Positions 25,807 to 34,958 of a stretch of DNA of 64,000 bases are shown one piece after another (the stretch's first letter is position 1; every line of letters begins with the position of its first letter). A program made the translations under genes and the position numbers. The notes under the pieces were generated by a model. The model was not told where the DNA came from. It searched no databases and saw nothing but the letters and a program-made list of their open reading frames with translations. The stretch is from CBDCIS01 sp965217565 (GTDB lineage Bacteria > Chloroflexota > Dehalococcoidia > Lucifugimonadales > CATOSD01). The DNA lies in NCBI GenBank assembly GCA_965217565.1, contig CBDCIS010000001.1:310001-374000 (forward strand), given 5' to 3'.

Positions 25807-26433
25807 ATGCTCGCGACTCACACGATAGACCCCGAAGACCTGTTCACCATAAGCGCGGGCGGGTTCTCGGCCACGGTCGACGCCTTCGCCCGGGACGACA
25901 GGACGGAGGGCCTCTGGTTCGTATCGATGGTCGGCTCCCAGACCGCGCTCAAGGCGATCTGGGCGTCGCTCCTGAAGCAACCCCCGGACACGGCCCACAT
26001 CATCCGGGGCGCGGACGGGATGGCGCTCCACGGCGGCTACCAGCGCTGCATCATCCCCTACGAGACGATAGGAAGCTGGACGACCAAGATCGCCCGCCTG
26101 CACGCGACCGGAGGCTGGCACGCCCTCGTCTATACCAAACAGGCGGAGTTCGGGTTCGAGAAGGACTCCTTCCTCCTGCTGGCGCAGTCGGAGGAGGAGG
26201 CCCCGGCCCTCCATCACCGGTTCCTCGACAAGCGCAGCCCGCTGCCGCTCCACGACTCCTGGGCCGGATGGCTCTGGGAGCGGGGCATCGAGGAGGAGGA
26301 GATAGTCCCGCTGCAGTCGGTCGGCGTCTCCGCCTACCGGTGCTCCCCCAAGGCCAAGAAGCTCAGGGAAGACCTGTCCGGCGCCGTAGCGTCGGGCTCC
26401 CTCACACTGCCCAGGGAGGCGTCCGATGGATAG
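25807..26433 (+). CDS. Hypothetical ICE accessory protein
   Basis: 208 residues behind AAAGGAGG. It looks like a soluble globular protein with aromatic-rich segments (SWAGWLWERGIEEEEIVPLQ, RLHATGGWHALVYTKQAEFG). No known family is recognised. Its end overlaps the next gene by 8 bases. Confidence 0.65.
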   Translation: MLATHTIDPEDLFTISAGGFSATVDAFARDDRTEGLWFVSMVGSQTALKAIWASLLKQPPDTAHIIRGADGMALHGGYQRCIIPYETIGSWTTKIARLHATGGWHALVYTKQAEFGFEKDSFLLLAQSEEEAPALHHRFLDKRSPLPLHDSWAGWLWERGIEEEEIVPLQSVGVSAYRCSPKAKKLREDLSGAVASGSLTLPREASDG

Positions 26434-26836
26434 GACGCTGAAGAAGGCGAAGCGCAGGAATAAGAAGCGCGTCGAGCGCAACACCGGGGCATGGGAGCGG
26501 TTCTGCCCCGACGGAGTCCACTGCCGGTTCTGCCCCCACGACGGCTCGAAGCACCTTCTCAGCTCCGGGCAGCCGCACTTCTTCCGCCCGGCTACGGAGG
26601 CGGAGCGGCGCGACCCCTACATCATGCTCTACCGGCACACGCTGCCGGAGGGCGGCTCGGCGCTGGTGCGGCGGATGACCGTCGCCAGCCGCGCCGAGCT
26701 GATAACCGCCTTCTGCACGGCCTGCGCCGAGAGCATCGGCACCCACCAGGTCCTCTGCTTCCAGCGCAACCTCGCGATAGGAGAGGTGGTCGGGCTGGCA
26801 AAGAACGGACACACGGACATGGCAATCGCCGCCTGA
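26426..26836 (+). CDS. Hypothetical cysteine/histidine-rich protein
   Basis: 136 residues with a very basic N-terminus (KKAKRRNKKRVERN) and a possible metal site FCPDGVHCRFCPHDGSKHLL (three Cys, two His), plus a later CTACAES. This suggests a zinc-binding nucleic-acid protein. It overlaps the upstream gene and probably belongs to the same transcript. No family is recognised. Confidence 0.6.
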   Translation: MDRTLKKAKRRNKKRVERNTGAWERFCPDGVHCRFCPHDGSKHLLSSGQPHFFRPATEAERRDPYIMLYRHTLPEGGSALVRRMTVASRAELITAFCTACAESIGTHQVLCFQRNLAIGEVVGLAKNGHTDMAIAA

Positions 26837-26860
26837 GCGGCACAGAGAAAGGAGACGATC

Positions 26861-27127
26861 ATGGCGAGAGACCAGACGCTGTTCTTCACCTGCCCCGGCT
26901 GCGATGAGCGGTTCTGCACGACGGAGGAGCTCGACGGCGACCTTCACACCGGTGAGATCTACCACTGCGGCAGCTGCGGCATCCAGGTGATCTTCACGGC
27001 GGTGACGGCCGAGGACTACGTCCCGCCGCCCAGGGCCAGACGGGACTACACCTACTGCGGTCCCGCTCCCCGCAACTGCTGCACATTCACGACGACACCC
27101 GTCCCTCAGAAAGGAGACACGACATGA
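26861..27127 (+). CDS. Small zinc-ribbon protein
   Basis: 88 residues. TCPGCDERFCTTEELDGDLH and YHCGSCGIQVIFTAV give two CxxC knuckles of a zinc ribbon; the rest is a short tail with more cysteines. It overlaps the methyltransferase start by 4 bases (ATGA), so the two are coupled and it may be an accessory to that enzyme. Confidence 0.6.
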   Translation: MARDQTLFFTCPGCDERFCTTEELDGDLHTGEIYHCGSCGIQVIFTAVTAEDYVPPPRARRDYTYCGPAPRNCCTFTTTPVPQKGDTT

Positions 27128-28161
27128 GACTGGCTGCACAGGCAAAAGGGGGCTACTACCCGACTCCGGACCGGGTGGTGGACCTGATCGCCGAACTCAT
27201 ACACACCCCGAACGGCAACTACTACCGGAACGCGGAGACCATCCGCATCCTCGACCCCTGCTGTGGGGCCGGGGACGCGCTCCAGAGGCTGGCCGAGCGC
27301 CTCGACCGGCCCAACTCCATGCCCATCGAGACCTACGGCGTGGAGCTGCACCGGGACCGGGCGGAGGAGGCTGAGAAGGCGCTTCACCGCACCCTGGCCT
27401 CCGACCTGTTCCAGACCTCGATAGCGAACGGGGCCTTCGGCCTGCTCCTGCTCAATCCGCCGTACGATTGGGACTCGGAAGACAAGCGCGTCGAGCACGC
27501 CTTCCTGACCCAGACGACGCGCTACCTGGCCGAGAGCGGCCTGCTGGTCTTCATCGTCCCCCGCCAGCGCCTCTCGCACTCGGCCCGCTACCTGTCCACC
27601 CACTACGGGCGGATGCAGTGCTGGGCGTTCCCCGACCCCGAGCGGGAGGTCTTCGACCAGGTGGTCTTGTTCGGTTACCGGAACACCGACCCCGTCCCGG
27701 ACGCCCACGCCGAGGGCATGGTGCTGGAGTGGTCGGTGGGACAGCCGGAGCCTCTGCGCTCGGCCCACTACACGGAGTTCAGCCCGGCCACCACCCCCAG
27801 CGGCGACATCCTGTTCACCACCCGCACCGTCGATCCCGTCGCCGCGGCGACCGAGGCCAGGCGGTCGGGGCTGTGGACGAACACGGACATCACCGACACG
27901 CTGTGGCCCGCCGGGGACGCCCGCACCCGCCCGCTGATGCCGCTGCGAAGGGGGCACATCGCGATGCTGGTGGCGGCGGGCTTCCTCAACAACCTCGTCC
28001 TCGAAGGCGACGGGCGGCGCATCCTGGTGAAGGGACGCACCTCGAAGGAGATGGAGCTGGTGGAGGACTCCCCGGAGAAGGAGGTCCACCGCGAGAAGCT
28101 CAAGACCACGGTGGTGGCCCTCGACCTGGAAGACGGAGGGATAGAGGACATCGCCGCCTAG
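27124..28161 (+). CDS. DUF6094-type class I SAM methyltransferase (N6-adenine type motif)
   Basis: 345 residues. GGYYPTPDRVVDLIAELIH opens the protein, the SAM-binding loop is ILDPCCGAGDALQRLAERL, and the catalytic motif is LLLLNPPYDWDSE (NPPY), characteristic of N6-adenine methyltransferases. The C-terminal region (LRRGHIAMLVAAGFLNNLVL) is typical of the DUF6094 group common on ICEs near SNF2 helicases. It may protect the element from restriction or play a part in replication; no partner nuclease is adjacent. Confidence 0.8.
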   Translation: MRLAAQAKGGYYPTPDRVVDLIAELIHTPNGNYYRNAETIRILDPCCGAGDALQRLAERLDRPNSMPIETYGVELHRDRAEEAEKALHRTLASDLFQTSIANGAFGLLLLNPPYDWDSEDKRVEHAFLTQTTRYLAESGLLVFIVPRQRLSHSARYLSTHYGRMQCWAFPDPEREVFDQVVLFGYRNTDPVPDAHAEGMVLEWSVGQPEPLRSAHYTEFSPATTPSGDILFTTRTVDPVAAATEARRSGLWTNTDITDTLWPAGDARTRPLMPLRRGHIAMLVAAGFLNNLVLEGDGRRILVKGRTSKEMELVEDSPEKEVHREKLKTTVVALDLEDGGIEDIAA

Positions 28162-28211
28162 CCCGGACGCCACTCAATACGACTCCTCTATAGGGAAAGG
28201 AAGGTGAACCA

Positions 28212-28427
28212 ATGCAGACGCAGACCCTCATGGTCCTCGAATCCTGCTCGCGGTGCGGGCAGCCCATAGCGCCCGGCGAGCCCGCCATGCAGACCGCCTC
28301 GGTGGACCTGGACGAGTTCGGCAGGGCCGTGTCCTCGCCGGTGAAGTCCTACCACCTGAGCGGGCGCTGCTACGAGGACCACAGAGCCGCAGAGAAGGCC
28401 CACATCCAGGCCCTGAAAGCCGCATAG
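28212..28427 (+). CDS. Small hypothetical protein with a zinc-ribbon-like knuckle
   Basis: 71 residues. VLESCSRCGQPIAPGEPAMQ and YHLSGRCYEDHRAAEKAHIQ place CxxC and C..H residues as in a half-LIM/treble-clef knuckle. It lies between the methyltransferase and the helicase. Role unknown. Confidence 0.55.
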   Translation: MQTQTLMVLESCSRCGQPIAPGEPAMQTASVDLDEFGRAVSSPVKSYHLSGRCYEDHRAAEKAHIQALKAA

Positions 28428-28437
28428 ACGGCCCTCA

Positions 28438-28476
28438 CGGGGCCGCACAACGAGGCCCGCCACGGCGGCGGCCCCG
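28438..28476 (+). terminator. Intergenic hairpin between small zinc protein and helicase
   Basis: CGGGGCCGC (28438-28446) pairs with GCGGCCCCG (28468-28476), 9 pairs around a 21-base loop. Family member of the element's intergenic hairpins. Confidence 0.5.
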
Positions 28477-28494
28477 CCACGATCGACAACACCT

Positions 28495-28532
28495 GGGGAC
28501 GTTTCCAGGAACCCGCACCTAGAAACGTCCCC
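28495..28532 (+). terminator. Perfect 11-pair hairpin upstream of the helicase
   Basis: GGGGACGTTTC (28495-28505) and GAAACGTCCCC (28522-28532) are exact complements with a 16-base loop. It lies about 70 bases before the helicase start, so it may be a terminator of the upstream operon or a leader structure controlling the helicase. Confidence 0.55.
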
Positions 28533-28600
28533 TCCGGGGGGCGTGGTGCGTCCCGGTTCCGGCGTCGTCCACCAGAGACGCAAGGAAAGGAGACGCCGAC

Positions 28601-28826
28601 ATGAACCTCGGAGAGTTCATCGACAAGTTCAAAGACGCAATAGCCAGAAGGGTCGTCGAGTCCTACCCGCCGCTCTTCCGGCCCTCGGAGAACGGCGGGA
28701 TACTCCCCCGCCTGCTCCGCAGGCCCCTGGGGGCGCAGGCCGACGCCATCAAGGGTGCGGCCCTCTCGCTGGAGGCCCACCGGGGCACGACGGTGGTGGG
28801 AGAAATGGGCACGGGCAAGACCTTCA
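28601..28826 (+). CDS. SNF2-type helicase, first segment (5' exon)
   Basis: Encodes the N-terminal 75 residues: NLGEFIDKFKDAIARRVVES, then RRPLGAQADAIKGAALSLEA (Q-motif-like region) and TVVGEMGTGKTF, the first part of Walker A. The reading is interrupted after the A at 28826 by a group II intron. Joining to 31703 gives GTGKTF-I-GAAAAHMAGF, a full motif I and Ia. The start ATG follows AAAGGAG. Together with the segments at 31,703-33,171 and 57,111-57,827 it makes one continuous frame of 804 codons. Confidence 0.9.
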
Positions 28827-29300
28827 GTGCGCCGCGTTACGCGGCATAGGATACCCGGCTCAGTCGGGAAGAACTCGGAGAAAGTTCTTGGGCCAACCGA
28901 CCCACCTCGAAGCGAAAGCCCAGGGGGACAACAGCATGTCGGTAAAGCGGCTACAGTCCCAAAGCGTTGTCGGACTGGTTCCGCAAGGCCCGCGCGATAC
29001 GGTGAAAGCTAGACTGCCTGAACCCCAGTTCCCAGTTGGTGTTCTTGCCACCCGCCGGTAGAACGCTTGTAACCCGGCGCCACTCATTGCACTGGTCTGA
29101 TGAAGGAACAATGCAACTCCGATGAGCGGACGATGACCGATGCGGTCGATTCAAGGGAACGAACGGGGCACCTACAGTCGCGCTAGAACGTCCTATGTCA
29201 ACGGAACGCGGGATTGCCTACGGGGGGCGACCCCTATGGCAACGGAGTCCTCGTAGTAGTCCGAGCCGGGGAAAGCCCGGTACATGGCGAAGGAGGACAG

Positions 29301-31109
29301 GTGTCAACGACGAACAAACACAGAGAGGTATGCAGAATGCAAAACGCCGAAACTGTACTGAACGTCATACGCGAACGCGGAGAACGAGGCTTGCCGCTGG
29401 AGAACATCTATCGGCTGCTTTACAACCGGAACCTTTACCTGCGGGCCTACGGGCGTATCTACTCAAACCAGGGGGCTACGACCAAGGGCGTCACCGCAGA
29501 GACCATGGATGGTATGTCACTGGCGAAAATCGACCGCATCATCGAAGCCCTGCGCTACGAGCGGTTCCGGTGGACGCCCGTGCGACGGGTCAACATTCCC
29601 AAGCCTAACGGCAAGACCCGCGCCCTGGGCATACCAACGGGGCCGGACAAGCTGCTGCAAGAGGTCATCCGGATGATTCTGGAAGCCTACTACGAGCCGC
29701 AGTTTTCCGACCGCTCCCACGGCTTTCGGCCCGGTCGAGGGTGTCACACCGCCTTGAGCAACGTGACAACCTATTGGACCGGTACCCGCTGGTTCGTCGA
29801 GGGCGACATCAAAGGGTGCTTTGACAACATCGACCACGAGGTGCTGTTGTCGGTGCTCGGCGAAAAGCTCCACGACAACCGTTTCCTACGCCTGCTCAAG
29901 TACCTACTGAAAGCAGGCTACGTTGAGGATTGGAAATATGGCCGCACGCTGAGCGGAACACCGCAAGGCGGCATCGTCAGCCCCATCCTCGCCAACATCT
30001 ACATAGACCGGTTGGACAAGTTTGTCGAGAACGTGCTGATACCAGCCCACACCCGTGGCTCAGACCGGAGAGACAACCGCGAGTACACACGTTTGATGAA
30101 CCAAGCGGCCCGCCAGAGGAAGCGGGGGAATTACGCCGAGGCACTGCAACTGCGCAAGCAAATGCAGCAACTGCCATCACGCGACCCCTACGACCCAGGC
30201 TACCGCCGGTTACGGTACGTGCGCTACGCGGACGACTTCGTGCTGGGTTTCATCGGGCCAAAGGCCGAAGCCCAACAGGTGAAAGAGTCCTTGGAGACGT
30301 TCCTGCACGACTCGCTCAAGCTGGAGCTATCCAGGGAGAAAACTCTCATAACCCACGCCACCAGCCAGGCGGCGCGGTTCCTCGGCTACGAGCTCGTGAA
30401 CCAACAGGCCAACGACCAGTTTGACCGCAATGGTCGGCGCAGGGTCAACGGCCAAATCGGATTGCGGGTTCCCGCCAACGTCATCGAACAACACTGCCAA
30501 GCCTACATGCGCAAAGGCAAACCGGCACACCGCAGTTACCTACTCCACGATGAAGATTTCGGAATCGTGGCACAGTACCAGTCGGAGTTCCGGGGCGTCG
30601 TCAACTACTACCTTCTGGCCTACAACGTCTCCCATTTCGGGCGACTGCAATCGGTCATGGAGATGTCGTTGACCAGAACCCTTGCGGCAAAGCACAAGTC
30701 CACCGCACGGAAGATGCGACGCCAGTACAAGAGCGTCGTGGAAACCGAGCACGGGCCGCGCATCTGTCTCAAGGTTGTCAAGCACAGGGACAACGGCAAG
30801 CCACCTCGCGTGGCATATTTCGGTGGCATACCCCTGAAACGGCAACGGCAGGCAGTCCTAGTAGACCAACAGCCTCAACGGTACAGGAGCGGCCGCAACG
30901 AGCTTATCAAACGGCTCGAAGCGGACGAGTGCGAGATGTGCGGGTCGGCAGTGGACGTCGAAGTTCACCACATCCGCGCCCTTCGCGACCTGAACGTGAA
31001 AGGCCAACGGGAAAAGCCCAAGTGGGTACAAATCATGGCGGCGCGAAAACGCAAGACCCTCGTGGTCTGCCGGACGTGTCACATGGACATCCACCACGGG
31101 CGCAAGTAA
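29301..31109 (+). CDS. ltrA: Group II intron reverse transcriptase/maturase with HNH endonuclease
   Basis: 602 residues from a GTG start at 29301 behind AAGGAGG (an ATG at 29337 is the alternative). RT motifs include RRVNIPKPNGKTRALGIP, GFRPGRGCHTAL, GDIKGCFDNIDHE, SGTPQGGIVSPILANIYI and the catalytic YADDFVLG. The X/maturase domain follows. The C-terminal HNH nuclease has CEMCGSAVDVEVHHIRALRD and CRTCHMDIHHGR. All parts appear complete, so the intron could be mobile by target-primed reverse transcription and self-splicing with maturase help. The layout matches the chloroplast-like (CL) class. Confidence 0.92.
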   Translation: MSTTNKHREVCRMQNAETVLNVIRERGERGLPLENIYRLLYNRNLYLRAYGRIYSNQGATTKGVTAETMDGMSLAKIDRIIEALRYERFRWTPVRRVNIPKPNGKTRALGIPTGPDKLLQEVIRMILEAYYEPQFSDRSHGFRPGRGCHTALSNVTTYWTGTRWFVEGDIKGCFDNIDHEVLLSVLGEKLHDNRFLRLLKYLLKAGYVEDWKYGRTLSGTPQGGIVSPILANIYIDRLDKFVENVLIPAHTRGSDRRDNREYTRLMNQAARQRKRGNYAEALQLRKQMQQLPSRDPYDPGYRRLRYVRYADDFVLGFIGPKAEAQQVKESLETFLHDSLKLELSREKTLITHATSQAARFLGYELVNQQANDQFDRNGRRRVNGQIGLRVPANVIEQHCQAYMRKGKPAHRSYLLHDEDFGIVAQYQSEFRGVVNYYLLAYNVSHFGRLQSVMEMSLTRTLAAKHKSTARKMRRQYKSVVETEHGPRICLKVVKHRDNGKPPRVAYFGGIPLKRQRQAVLVDQQPQRYRSGRNELIKRLEADECEMCGSAVDVEVHHIRALRDLNVKGQREKPKWVQIMAARKRKTLVVCRTCHMDIHHGRK

Positions 31110-31164
31110 TCCGCAAAACGCAGAAGTCGGTAGTGTCGCACAATGACCCCAACGCGGTTCCATC

Positions 31165-31497
31165 CTACCGCGTTGGCGCACCAGTCTTCTCGACCGCTGT
31201 TGGCTTGAATCCAGCTATAAGGAGTACCACAAAGTTCGCTAGCGGCACGAAAAGCAGAAGACAAAGCCACGGGCTAAGACCCGCATCGCGCAGTCGCCTG
31301 GCACAAGACACGAAAAATACCCAACACAACCACAAAAGGAGAAATAGAAGAACAAAGAAATACAAGTCAAGCATCATCCCCACAGGGATCCAGCTAAGAG
31401 GCAGTGAGAAGAGGATTGCCGCCAGTGATACAGCTAGCATTCCCGGCCAAAACCGGGAGCGGCTGACTGTTCCCTGAAAGCTAAAGAGGGACTTCAT
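31165..31497 (-). CDS. DUF805-like membrane protein as intron passenger gene
   Basis: 110 residues. It begins MKSLFSFQGTVSRSRFWPGM, the DUF805-type start (FxG..SR..FW), followed by three to four membrane helices (LYFFVLLFLLLWLCWVFFVS) and the family motif CARRLRDAGLSPWLCLLLFV. It sits antisense within domain IV of the group II intron, between the maturase stop and domain V, in sequence more AT-rich than the surroundings. A ribosome site AGGGG precedes the ATG. The function of DUF805 proteins is not known. Confidence 0.75.
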   Translation of the reverse strand: MKSLFSFQGTVSRSRFWPGMLAVSLAAILFSLPLSWIPVGMMLDLYFFVLLFLLLWLCWVFFVSCARRLRDAGLSPWLCLLLFVPLANFVVLLIAGFKPTAVEKTGAPTR

Positions 31498-31605
31498 AGC
31501 TACCCCTACTGGAACCTAGCAAAGGCAACAAATCATCAGGTCGTTGCCTTGGCACAAACAGGATAGCACGGGTTCCCATTCGACACTACCAACCTAGACA
31601 CCGGA

Positions 31606-31639
31606 GAGCCGGATGCGGTGAAAGCCGCACGTCCGGTTC
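31606..31639 (+). ncRNA. Group II intron domain V
   Basis: A 34-nucleotide hairpin: GAGCCGGATGCGG, loop TGAAA region, CCGCACGTCCGGTTC, the universally conserved catalytic domain V with its AGC-type triad (here GAGCC) and two-base bulge. It fixes the orientation of the intron as plus strand and locates the 3' splice site about 60 bases downstream. Confidence 0.9.
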
Positions 31640-31702
31640 GGAAGGGGGCCGACGGAAAAGTGCTCCGGGCAACCGGAGTAACTCGCCGGCGGCCTACCTT
31701 AC

Positions 31703-33171
31703 TCGGGGCCGCCGCCGCGCACATGGCGGGCTTCAAACGGGTGCTGGTCTTGTGCCCGCCCCACCTGGTGCCCAAGTGGAAGCGGGAGGTGGAGATGACG
31801 GTGCCCGGCGCACGGGCCGCCATCGTCACCTCCATCACCGACCTGGAGAGGCTGCGCCTCTTGGTGGGAACCGGCCCGTTGTTCGCGGTGATGAGCCGGG
31901 AGCGGGCCAAGCTGTCCTACCGCTGGATGCCCGCCGTCATCTACAGGTGGGCCACGTCGAAGGGCAGGCTCATCAGGGAGGAGGAGACGGGAGAGCCCTT
32001 CCGGGTCCCCTGCTGCCCGACCTGCACGGCGCAGATCGTCGACAAGGACGGGGTGCCCCTGACGCACAAGGACCTGAACCGCAGGAAGCACACCTGCGAC
32101 GGCTGCGGCTCCCCCCTCTGGCAGGCGGACAAGTCGGGCCCGGCCCGCTATCCGCTGGCCGACTACGTCAAGCACCGGATGAAGGGCTTCTTCGACCTAC
32201 TGGTCGGGGACGAGGTCCATGAGTACAAGGCTCGCGGCTCGGCACAGGGCATCGCCGCAGGCACCCTTGCGGAGGCCTGCGGCAAGTCCCTCAGCCTGAC
32301 GGGGACCATGATGGGAGGCTACAGCTCGACGCTGTTCCACCTCCTCTACCGGTTCTCGCCGGAGATCAGGACGGACTTCGGGCGCTCCGACGAGCACCGC
32401 TGGATACAGCGGTACGGCTTCGAGGAGGTCTCCGTCGGCAAGCCCGACGACGACGCCCTGGAGGACGGGCGCAACAGCCGCCGCCGCAGCTACCGGAAGG
32501 TGGTCAGGGAGAAGCCGGGCCTGGTGCCCTCGGCGCTCTTCCACATCATCGGCAACACCATCTTCCTCAAGCTGGCCGACGTCGCCTCGGGACTGCCGGA
32601 CTACGACGAGCAGATCCTCCTGTCCTCGATGGACTCGGAGGAGGACGCCACCGGCTACTCCCAGCGCAGCGCCTACAACAAGGTGTTCGAGGAGCTGAAG
32701 AGAGAGCTGTCCAAGGCCCTCAAGGCCGGCTCCAAGCGGCTGCTGGCAACCTACCTGCAGACGCTCCTCGCCTACCCGGACGGCTGCACCAGGGGGGAGA
32801 CGGTCTTCGACCCCAGGAGCGGCGACATCATCGTGGCGGTGCCGCCCCTCTCCGAGGAGAAGCTCTACCCGAAGGAGAAGGCGCTGGTGGACCTGGTGGC
32901 GGCGGAGCGGATGGCGGGACGCCGGGTGCTGGTCTACGTCACCCACACGGGGACGCGGGACATCACCGGGCGCATGGACGACTTCCTGACCCGGCACGGG
33001 TTCCGGGTGGCGGTGATGAAGGCCGACGCCGTGGCCCCCGACAAGCGGGAGGCGTGGGTGGCCGAGAAGGTCAAGCAGGGCATCGACGTGATGGTCTGCC
33101 ACCCCCGGCTGGTGCAGACCGGCCTCGACCTCATCGACTTCCCGACCCTCTGCTGGTTCGAGACGGAGAAC
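31703..33171 (+). CDS. SNF2-type helicase, middle segment
   Basis: Continues the helicase after the intron: AHMAGFKRVLVLCPPHLVPK (motif Ia), a zinc knuckle region (CCPTCTAQIVD ... CDGCGSPLW), LLVGDEVHEYKARGS (DExH, motif II), LSLTGTMMGGYSSTLFHLLY (motif III), and in the second lobe RRVLVYVTHTGTRDITGRMD and GIDVMVCHPRLVQTGLDLID (motifs IV-V). The frame reaches PTLCWFETEN and is then cut by the nested element. The missing motif VI lies 23.9 kb away at 57.1 kb. The gene is inactive in this arrangement unless the nested element is excised. Confidence 0.88.
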
Positions 33172-34747
33172 TTTGTCCTGCAATTGACACGACATCCTCG
33201 GTCGGGATGGCCAGGGTAAGGTCGACGTTGTTGCTTCCGTCGATGGTCGCCCCGTCCAGAAGTAGCCGCAAGACCTCCCTGCGCTCCTTGTCGCCCAGGT
33301 CGTCCAGCCTGCCGCCAACCCGCTGCGCCCACTCGACGATGTGCTCGCCCAGCGCCCGTTTCTCCGCCTCGGCCATCTCCCTGGCTCGGTAGTCGTCCAG
33401 TTTCAGCCGGAGCGTCTCCAGACGCTCGGTGATGAACTTGCGCTGGCGGTCGAGCTGCTTCTCGGTGATCTTCCCAGACACGTAGAGCCTGATGGCACGG
33501 TCCTCCTCCATCTGTACCTTTTGAAGCTCCCGCTCCGCGAGAGCGATCTCCTCGACCAGCTCGCCGTTGTCCGCCTGGGAGTCCATGGCCTCGATGCCGG
33601 CGACGATGACGCCGGGGTTTTCCAGCACCTTCTTGACCTCGCCCCAGACCAGCGCCTCAAGCCGCTCCGCCCTGATATAGGGGCGTTCCCGACACTCTGC
33701 GCCCTCGTGCTCCATCCCGTAGCATCTGTAGTAGCGGCGAGGCTTGTCCAGGTCGTAGATGTAGTGCTTGCCGTTGCGCCTGGATGTCTGGCGTCTGTTG
33801 GCCCTGCAGCCCATGAGGTATCCGCACTCGGCGCACCTGACCAGGTGCTGGAGGAGATAGAAGAGTCTGGTGTTGCGGCCCGAATGGGTCAGACGCCGTT
33901 TCTTGACCTCCTGGGCCAGGTCCCAGGTTTCCTCGTCCACCACCGGGGGGAAGGGCACCTCTACCCACTCTTCCTCGGGACGGTCGTACCTCCTCATCCC
34001 GTTCTCCGTGGCGACGTGGCGGCGTTTGCCGAAAAACCAGGTGCCCTTGTAGGCTTCGAGACCCAGGATGCGGGTAACGGTGCGGTCGTACCATCGCCCG
34101 ACGGCCCTGGGCGTGGGGACGCCCTCGGCGGTCAGTTGCTTGGCGATGGCCGGAGCTCCCTTGTCCTCGCGAACGTACATGCGGAAGACGCGGCGGACGA
34201 CCTCGGCCTCGGACTCCACAATCTCAGGCCTGCGCCCCTCTCCGAGCCGGTACCCGAAGGGGACGTTGTTGACCGGGATGCGGCCCTGCTTGGCCGAGCC
34301 CCGTTTGCCCATAGACGCCCTCTCCCGGAAGTTGTCCAGCTCGATCTTCCCGATGGCCGCCATGAGGCCGAAGGTCTTCATGTCGATGGCGTCCAGGACG
34401 GCCTCCAACTCTATCTGGTACGCCTCGACTACCTCCATGAGGGCGGCTGCGGGATACATGCCCCGGCTGAGCCGGTCGGACTTCCAGCAAACGATGACAT
34501 CGAAGCGTCCTCGCTTCGCGTCGGCCAGCATCCTCTGGAACTCCGGGCGATTCTTCGACCAACCCCTGCCCACCTCCTGGTAGCGCGCTGTGATTGTGAG
34601 TCCCCTGCGCTCGCAGTGGTCCTCCATGTCGCTGATCTGCTCGGAGATGGAGGTCTTGTCCTCGGTGTCCTGGCTCTTGTCCGATACGCGGGCGTAGATG
34701 GCCGCCCGTTTCGTTGCCGTCTTCCTATCGGTGGTCCTCGTCGCCAT
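33131..34747 (-). CDS. Large serine recombinase of the nested element
   Basis: 538 residues; the ATG follows GAGGAGG. The resolvase domain has AAIYARVSDKSQDTEDKTSI (nucleophile at about Ser22) and CWKSDRLSRGMYPAAALMEV. The recombinase domain follows (FGYRLGEGRRPEIVESEAEV), then a zinc ribbon (VRCAECGYLMGCRAN with a later CYGMEHEGAECRERP), then a coiled coil. The last residues after SIAGQSS are encoded by helicase DNA beyond the attachment site. In the excised circle the frame would instead read SLSVNRHNKVRFSW and stop. It catalyses integration into and excision from the helicase gene. Confidence 0.92.
   Translation of the reverse strand: MATRTTDRKTATKRAAIYARVSDKSQDTEDKTSISEQISDMEDHCERRGLTITARYQEVGRGWSKNRPEFQRMLADAKRGRFDVIVCWKSDRLSRGMYPAAALMEVVEAYQIELEAVLDAIDMKTFGLMAAIGKIELDNFRERASMGKRGSAKQGRIPVNNVPFGYRLGEGRRPEIVESEAEVVRRVFRMYVREDKGAPAIAKQLTAEGVPTPRAVGRWYDRTVTRILGLEAYKGTWFFGKRRHVATENGMRRYDRPEEEWVEVPFPPVVDEETWDLAQEVKKRRLTHSGRNTRLFYLLQHLVRCAECGYLMGCRANRRQTSRRNGKHYIYDLDKPRRYYRCYGMEHEGAECRERPYIRAERLEALVWGEVKKVLENPGVIVAGIEAMDSQADNGELVEEIALAERELQKVQMEEDRAIRLYVSGKITEKQLDRQRKFITERLETLRLKLDDYRAREMAEAEKRALGEHIVEWAQRVGGRLDDLGDKERREVLRLLLDGATIDGSNNVDLTLAIPTEDVVSIAGQSSPSRTSRGSGSR
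33167..33197. other. Left attachment site of the nested element
   Basis: Core AGAAC, then the element arm CTTTGTCCTGCAATTGACAC. The helicase half-site lies to the left. The arm is an imperfect inverted copy of the arm at the right end. Rejoining the arms gives a palindrome GACAAAG-AA-CTTTGTC centred on AA, the inferred crossover dinucleotide. Confidence 0.8.
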
Positions 34748-34958
34748 GTCTGCCTCCTCTCGCGTTCCCTGAAATGAAGAAGACCCGCCTCCTGTCGGGA
34801 GCGGGTCTGCGAGTAGTACAATTATCTCGCATCACCTGTGACCGCAGGTGGCGCCACGGCCCGGGGTGTTACCGCACCGCCGGGTCAACTTCTATCTGCC
34901 CTCCATTTTACCGCGTCGGACAGGGGGCAGTCAAAGCGCGGTGGCTCCCGGCAACGGT

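Larger units (their letters stand above)
28827..31702 (+). mobile_element. Group II intron inside the helicase gene
   Basis: The 5' end is GTGCGCC (consensus GUGYG) at 28827. A conserved domain V lies at 31606-31639, and the 3' end is AC at 31702. The two splice sites were set independently by the helicase frame: exon 1 ends in the middle of codon Ile and exon 2 begins TCGGGG. The intron carries a reverse transcriptase/maturase in domain IV and, unusually, a second gene on the opposite strand between it and domain V. Total about 2.88 kb. The insertion lies just after the codons for the GKT of Walker A. Confidence 0.92.
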
